A stretch of 64,000 nt of DNA, taken from Roseinatronobacter monicus (GTDB lineage Bacteria > Pseudomonadota > Alphaproteobacteria > Rhodobacterales > Rhodobacteraceae). Each line of letters starts with the position of its first letter. Positions within the stretch are counted from its first letter, which is position 1. The translations under genes and the position numbers were made by a program. Location: positions 3,033,001-3,097,000 of the forward strand of contig NZ_VFPT01000001.1 of the NCBI RefSeq assembly GCF_006716865.1. Reading direction: 5' to 3'. The notes below the pieces were generated by a model, which was given only the letters and a program-made list of their open reading frames with translations, was not told the DNA's origin and did not search any database. Shown here in pieces: positions 60,365 through 64,000 of this stretch.

Positions 60365-61393
60365 TCATGCTTGGTTTTTGCCATCCGCAAGTGCTTGAAC
60401 CACTTTCCAGATGCCCTCATCCACGATGACACCCTGCGCCATGTGGTCTTGCCGCGTGCGCAGCGTGTTCTGGCCCGGATAGGTGACTTTGCCATTCGGC
60501 GCAATCGGGTCAGAGCCGTTCACATACTCGGCCATACCATCGACAATTTCCTGCATATGGGCGGCAGAGCCAAGGCGATCAGGGTCCAGCGCGATGAAGA
60601 TTTGCGAGCATCCCGTGCAACTGCCCACACCGATCTGGTCGATCTGATGCGTCGCATTGCCTTCCGACAAGACCGCGGCCAGAACGTCCAGCAGGATTGT
60701 CAGACCAGACCCTTTCCAGAAACCGGTCGGCAAGATCCGGCGGGACGCCTCGATTGCGCCGGGGTCTGTCGTCAGATTACCCTCTGCGTCAAAGCCGCCC
60801 GGATAAGGCAGCTCTTCGCCCTTCAGCCGCGTGGTTTGCAACTTGCCATAGGAATATTGCGACATGGCCATGTCTAAAACCACATGCCCGCCCTTGCGCG
60901 GCACGGCCATGACCAGTGGGTTGTTGCCCACGCGTGTATCCGTGGCACCCCATGCAGGCATGCAGGATTCGGTGTTGGTCCAGGCGATCAGGACTTTGCC
61001 GCGATCTGCGGCGTGCCACCCAAAGGCCCCGCTGCGCATCCAATGCGTGGTGTTGCGCAATGCGGCAATGCCGACACCATGCGCGGCGGCGAGTTCCAGC
61101 GCGCGGTCGGTTGCGTGCAGGGCGTTCAGAATGCCCGGTCCGCGCTGACCGTCCAGAACTTCAACCGGGCCGGTCTGGCGCACATGGACCGGTTCCGCAT
61201 CTGCATCGACCCAGCCTTCGGCCAGATGCTTCACAAAGCTTGGGACGCGGTTCAGCCCGTGCGAATAGACGCCGTCGCAACTGGATTGCGCATGAAACCG
61301 CGCGAGGGTTTGTGCCTTGTCGCTGGCCATTCCGGCATGCACAAAAGCGCGCGCGATAGTGTCTTCGAGTTGCTGAAATGGAACCCTGTGCAT
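60365..61393 (-). CDS. yiaK: Ldh/YiaK-family NAD(P)H-dependent oxidoreductase (2,3-diketo-L-gulonate reductase-like)
   Basis: A 342-residue malate/lactate dehydrogenase-family (Ldh_2) protein closely resembling YiaK: GVYSHGLNRVPSFVKHL holds the catalytic His region, then ALRNTTHWMRSGAFGWHAA, CMPAWGATDTRVGNNPLVMA and the C-terminal RRILPTGFWKGSGLTILLD. YiaK reduces 2,3-diketo-L-gulonate; here a related sugar-acid reaction is likely. It converges with the gntR gene 23 bp away and is 97 bp after kdgK on the same strand. Confidence 0.9.
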   Translation of the reverse strand: MHRVPFQQLEDTIARAFVHAGMASDKAQTLARFHAQSSCDGVYSHGLNRVPSFVKHLAEGWVDADAEPVHVRQTGPVEVLDGQRGPGILNALHATDRALELAAAHGVGIAALRNTTHWMRSGAFGWHAADRGKVLIAWTNTESCMPAWGATDTRVGNNPLVMAVPRKGGHVVLDMAMSQYSYGKLQTTRLKGEELPYPGGFDAEGNLTTDPGAIEASRRILPTGFWKGSGLTILLDVLAAVLSEGNATHQIDQIGVGSCTGCSQIFIALDPDRLGSAAHMQEIVDGMAEYVNGSDPIAPNGKVTYPGQNTLRTRQDHMAQGVIVDEGIWKVVQALADGKNQA

Positions 61394-61490
61394 ATTCTGC
61401 CCTGCCTTGCTGTGGAAAAGTGGCCTGTGATCCGATCTTTGCAGAACAGACCGGCTGCGAGTATAGGTTTCAATGGCCAGCCTTGGCCGG

Positions 61491-62411
61491 TCATGTCACA
61501 GCGGCAATAGCCTCTGGCACCAAAGCGCCGCGATGGCGGATCACATGGCGGCTTAGGGCGTGGCCTGCGCGAATGGCGGCCTCAGAATCAGCACCTTGCA
61601 ACATCGCGGCCAGATAGCCCGCATTGAAACTGTCACCCGCCGACGTCGTGTCGACCGGCTGTTCGGGCACCAGATCGGTCAGCGCACCTGTCCCTGACGG
61701 GCCGGAATAGTACATCGGGCCGCCCCCATTCTTGACCACGACCTGCGCGGCCCCAAGCCGGTGATACCGCGCGATGGTGGCCTGCGGATCGGCATCGCCG
61801 AAATATGTGGCCTCGTCATCGAAGCTGGGCAGGATCAGATCGCTTTGCGCGGCGGCGCGTTCGATCTGGGCGCACATGGTCGGCGCGTCCGGCCACAATC
61901 GCGGGCGCAGATTGGGATCAAAGACCACCATTGCCCCGCGCTGGCGGGCCTCTTGCAGGGCGGTCATAAGGGTTGTGCGCGCCGCATCTGGCAAAATCGC
62001 CAGCGTGATACCGGACAGATAGAGCATCGACGCCTCTGAGAAGGCGTCCGTCAGGCGCTGTGGGTCATTGGCCAACCCGCGCGCGGCAGAATTATCGCGC
62101 CAATAGCTGAAGCTGCGCTCGCCATCTTTCAGCGTGATCGCATACAGTCCAATCTCGCGGTCTGGATCGCGGCTGACATGGGTGTTCCCGATCCCGGCTG
62201 CGTCCAGAAAGTCCAGCATACGCTGTGAAAACGGCCCCGTGCCCACGCGGGACAGATACCCCACATGCCACGCCTCGGGCAGCAATCCGCGCAGATACCA
62301 CGCCGTGTTCAGCGTATCGCCTGCAATGCCCAGATGCCACGCATCAGGGGTGTCAGATTGCGAAAGCTCTATCATGGCTTCGCCGATGCAAAGAATGTGG
62401 CCAGAGGTCAT
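61491..62411 (-). CDS. kdgK: 2-dehydro-3-deoxygluconokinase (PfkB family)
   Basis: A 306-residue ribokinase-fold enzyme: GEAMIELSQSD at the N-terminus, GIAGDTLNTAWYLRGL, VFDPNLRPRLW, and the second PfkB signature VDTTSAGDSFNAGYLAAML with the catalytic Asp in AGDSFNAG. It phosphorylates 2-keto-3-deoxygluconate, the common product of the UxaA and KduD branches. The KDPG aldolase that would follow is not in the window. Transcribed on its own strand with the yiaK-like gene downstream. Confidence 0.93.
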   Translation of the reverse strand: MTSGHILCIGEAMIELSQSDTPDAWHLGIAGDTLNTAWYLRGLLPEAWHVGYLSRVGTGPFSQRMLDFLDAAGIGNTHVSRDPDREIGLYAITLKDGERSFSYWRDNSAARGLANDPQRLTDAFSEASMLYLSGITLAILPDAARTTLMTALQEARQRGAMVVFDPNLRPRLWPDAPTMCAQIERAAAQSDLILPSFDDEATYFGDADPQATIARYHRLGAAQVVVKNGGGPMYYSGPSGTGALTDLVPEQPVDTTSAGDSFNAGYLAAMLQGADSEAAIRAGHALSRHVIRHRGALVPEAIAAVT

Positions 62412-62837
62412 GTCATGTCTTTCATTGCGGTTTCAGTCAGTGTCGCCAAAGCGGATCGTTCGGTCTGCACGGATACAGAGTTTCGTCAAATCCCTGCCCC
62501 GTTGACGGTGCAGCCCCCTTTTTCTGCCCGCCGCGCGGGTCGGTCGCTTGAGGCTGCTGGAACAGGGGAGAAAAATCATAGCTGTTTCATCATCATTTTA
62601 TGCGCGGTCGTCAACACCACCACACGTATAACTGGCATACTAGACGGATAATTTTTCCACCCAAAGCGCCGCTTATCGAATGAATTAGAACAGGCGGCGC
62701 TGTTCTGGTTCGGATATGGAACAATTTACACTTGCATTGGCGCAGGGGCGTTCAGGACACCTGCGCCCGCCTGCCCCCCTTGCCCGCGTGGCCGTCATCT
62801 GCCAATATCCACCAAACACCCCGACAACAGAGCCAAC
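62412..62837. other. Intergenic region upstream of kdgK
   Basis: 426 bp. Apart from a possible half-match to the uronate operator at 62631-62650 and an AT-rich stretch around 62575-62690, I see no gene, repeat or terminator here. Confidence 0.5.
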
Positions 62838-63032
62838 GTGCGCCTGATAGACCCCTCTCACCCTTTCTATCGCCCCAAATGGCGCCGCTACCTATTGGTG
62901 GCAGTGCCCTTTGTCTGGGCAAGTGTGGAATGGTCTCAGGGCAACACGATCTGGGCATATCTTGCTGCCGCGATTGGCGGGTATCTGGCGTGGCATCTGG
63001 TGTTGAACTGGCGTTCTGACAGCGCAGACTAG
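62838..63032 (+). CDS. Small membrane protein of unknown function, end formed by IS630
   Basis: A 64-residue protein starting with GTG. It has a basic N-terminus (FYRPKWRRYLL) and two hydrophobic helices (about residues 18-30 and 37-55), like short conserved membrane proteins of Rhodobacterales. The stop TAG at 63030-63032 consists of the TA target dinucleotide plus the first base of the IS630 copy. The original gene may have been longer, or its native stop may have been restored because IS630 elements often hit CTAG. Function unknown. Confidence 0.55.
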   Translation: MRLIDPSHPFYRPKWRRYLLVAVPFVWASVEWSQGNTIWAYLAAAIGGYLAWHLVLNWRSDSAD

Positions 63033-63041
63033 TCCTGCGAT

Positions 63042-63674
63042 TCACTCGATTTGCGGATAAAGCCGGATAAGCTTTGTGCGCGCGTCTTGAGTTGTGAACT
63101 GCCAGTTGGTTTTGGCGCGTTGGGAGTTGCGATTTGTTGTCCATGCATCGACTTCGGCCTTCAGCATAGTTTTGTCCGGGATGCGCCGGGCCAGACATTG
63201 GCGAGCGAGGACGCTGAGTTCACATTCAGCGATGTTGAGCCAAGACCCATGTTTTGGCGTGTAGTGCCATTCGAACCGTTGTGCGATGCGGCGCGCTTGG
63301 GCAGGCGGGAAAGCCTCGTACAGCGATGCAGGGTTGTGGGTGTTCAGATTATCCTGCACGAGATCGATCTTTTCGGCATAGGGAAAGTGGAGATCAGCCA
63401 GATCGCGCAGGATATGGGCATAATCGATGGCAGTGCGTCGATCGCGTATCTCGACGTGGCGCCAGCCCTCCAGAGGAGCGAATAACATGAACAGGCTGGC
63501 GACACCTGCGCGTTCATATTCGTAGTCATGGCGCGCCTCGCGCCCTGGCTGCATGGGAATGGGTGTGCGGGTCTCACGGGTCAATTGTTTGCTGGTCTCG
63601 TCCAGACAAACCAGCGGACGGTTTTGATCGTGTGGACGGGTGTAGACGTCCAGCACATTCTCCATGGCCGCCAC
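63042..63674 (-). CDS. IS630-family transposase, catalytic frame (OrfB), right copy
   Basis: Complete OrfB: 210 residues from the internal ATG at 63674, though the coding frame opens upstream after the A7 run at 63736-63742. The catalytic triad is visible as Asp in LVCLDETSK, Asp in LVQDNLNTH and Glu in NIAECELSVLA. The C-terminus (WQFTTQDARTKLIRLYPQIE) matches other IS630 transposases. Expressed most likely as a frameshift product with OrfA. Confidence 0.87.
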   Translation of the reverse strand: MAAMENVLDVYTRPHDQNRPLVCLDETSKQLTRETRTPIPMQPGREARHDYEYERAGVASLFMLFAPLEGWRHVEIRDRRTAIDYAHILRDLADLHFPYAEKIDLVQDNLNTHNPASLYEAFPPAQARRIAQRFEWHYTPKHGSWLNIAECELSVLARQCLARRIPDKTMLKAEVDAWTTNRNSQRAKTNWQFTTQDARTKLIRLYPQIE

Positions 63675-63700
63675 GAAACCAGCGTTGGCTTTGGGTGGGA

Positions 63701-64000
63701 TTACCCAGTACCGGTTCCGGTGCGGTTTGAGCGCGTTTTTTTAAGCGTGCGTTGGATTGTGGTATCACTGGCCTGCTCAACAATGCCCAGTTCGACAACC
63801 CGCTTTTCCAACAACCTGAGTGTCCAGTGCGTATATCCTTCGGGTGGTTCGGAACAGGCAAGCGCGATCAGCTTGGCCTCGGCTTGCCCATCGAAGATCC
63901 GAGGTTGTGAAAGCGACGCTGGAACTTTGCGCGCTAAAGTCGCCTCAAGCCCTTCCTCCACAAGTTGGCGCCGGGTGCGGAAAACAGTCGAGAGACTGGT
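63701..64000 (-). CDS. IS630-family transposase, N-terminal frame (OrfA), partial right copy
   Basis: Identical to the corresponding part of 609-1100 in the left copy. The window end removes the first ~64 residues with the helix-turn-helix start. It carries the same A7 slip site before its stop. Confidence 0.85.
   Translation of the reverse strand, partial: TSLSTVFRTRRQLVEEGLEATLARKVPASLSQPRIFDGQAEAKLIALACSEPPEGYTHWTLRLLEKRVVELGIVEQASDTTIQRTLKKTRSNRTGTGTG

Larger units (their letters stand above)
63032..64000 (-). mobile_element. IS630-family insertion sequence, right copy (cut by window end)
   Basis: Starts right after a TA at 63030-63031. Bases 63093-64000 are identical to 1-908 and in the same orientation. 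The missing right end would fall near 64269 by comparison with the left copy. The two copies are direct repeats enclosing about 62 kb. Confidence 0.88.

Noticed and set aside
1..64000. Window as a complete circular plasmid of about 63 kb, since both ends overlap
   Set aside because: No replication, partition or mobilisation gene is present, and the overlap is confined to an IS element, so two chromosomal IS copies explain it better. It remains untestable from this window.
1..64000. CRISPR arrays, tRNA or rRNA genes, prophage or antiphage islands
   Set aside because: I found no regularly spaced repeats, cloverleaf-like segments, structural phage genes or known defence genes.

Overview
The window comes from a high-GC alphaproteobacterium, most likely of the order Rhodobacterales. 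The evidence is the gene repertoire (two TRAP transporters, a LapB-type type I exporter, a rhizobium/roseobacter-style rhaQUK block), the codon use, the many GCGC-rich ATGA-overlapped operons and the families of insertion sequences. No replication, conjugation, phage, CRISPR, tRNA or rRNA feature is visible, so the stretch reads as a chromosomal or chromid segment shaped by insertion sequences and gene decay.

Layout. 1-3.5 kb: an IS630 copy (cut by the window start) that has apparently inserted into the end of a decayed IS110 copy, followed by an intact IS110-family element. 3.5-15 kb: mostly housekeeping and transport genes: a Kef-type antiporter, an amidoligase/gamma-glutamylcyclotransferase pair, rarD and murD, a GntP-type permease, an AEC transporter/S-formylglutathione hydrolase/ornithine-cyclodeaminase-like operon, a TetR regulator and a RidA protein. 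Two ~140-bp copies of a palindromic dispersed repeat lie between these genes. 15-20 kb: a type I secretion operon (TolC lipoprotein, ABC exporter, HlyD adaptor) without an adjacent substrate. 20-24.5 kb: a Tat-exported serine hydrolase, a DUF4394 protein, and an ECF sigma factor/anti-sigma/fasciclin module. 24.7-31.4 kb: a peptide-type ABC transporter operon with two very unusual proteins. 31.4-39.5 kb: a gamma-glutamyltransferase-like enzyme, a TRAP transporter with a MarR regulator, and the 5-oxoprolinase genes pxpBCA. 39.5-46 kb: a decayed MFS gene, a PAS-GGDEF protein, a small unknown protein, a slipin/NfeD pair and a frameshifted LuxR-type gene. 46-50.2 kb: remnants of a rhamnose locus (rhaQ fragment, mutarotase, kinase) ended by an IS3-family element that also truncates a TetR gene. 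50.4-62.4 kb: a uronate/pectin-product catabolic cluster with its own TRAP transporter and GntR regulator. 63-64 kb: a second IS630 copy in the same orientation as the first.

How the genes work together. The uronate cluster imports uronates (TRAP), linearises and isomerises unsaturated and saturated forms (KdgF, KduI, UxaC), reduces and dehydrates them (KduD, UxuB-like, UxaA) and phosphorylates 2-keto-3-deoxygluconate (KdgK). A 26-bp palindrome between uxaC and the gntR gene is the likely operator. A second theme is gamma-glutamyl/5-oxoproline chemistry: a gamma-glutamylcyclotransferase, a gamma-glutamyltransferase relative, a peptide ABC importer and 5-oxoprolinase all lie in one window, although physical linkage is loose.

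The most unusual system is the ABC operon at 24772-31426. Its binding protein appears circularly permuted (the usual C-terminal segment precedes the usual N-terminal segment). Its DppC-type permease carries a ~290-residue, seven-bladed beta-propeller-like insert in the periplasmic loop after the first membrane helix. Its fused double ATPase has an extra segment inside the terminal cysteine-rich domain. I know of no described transporter with this combination.
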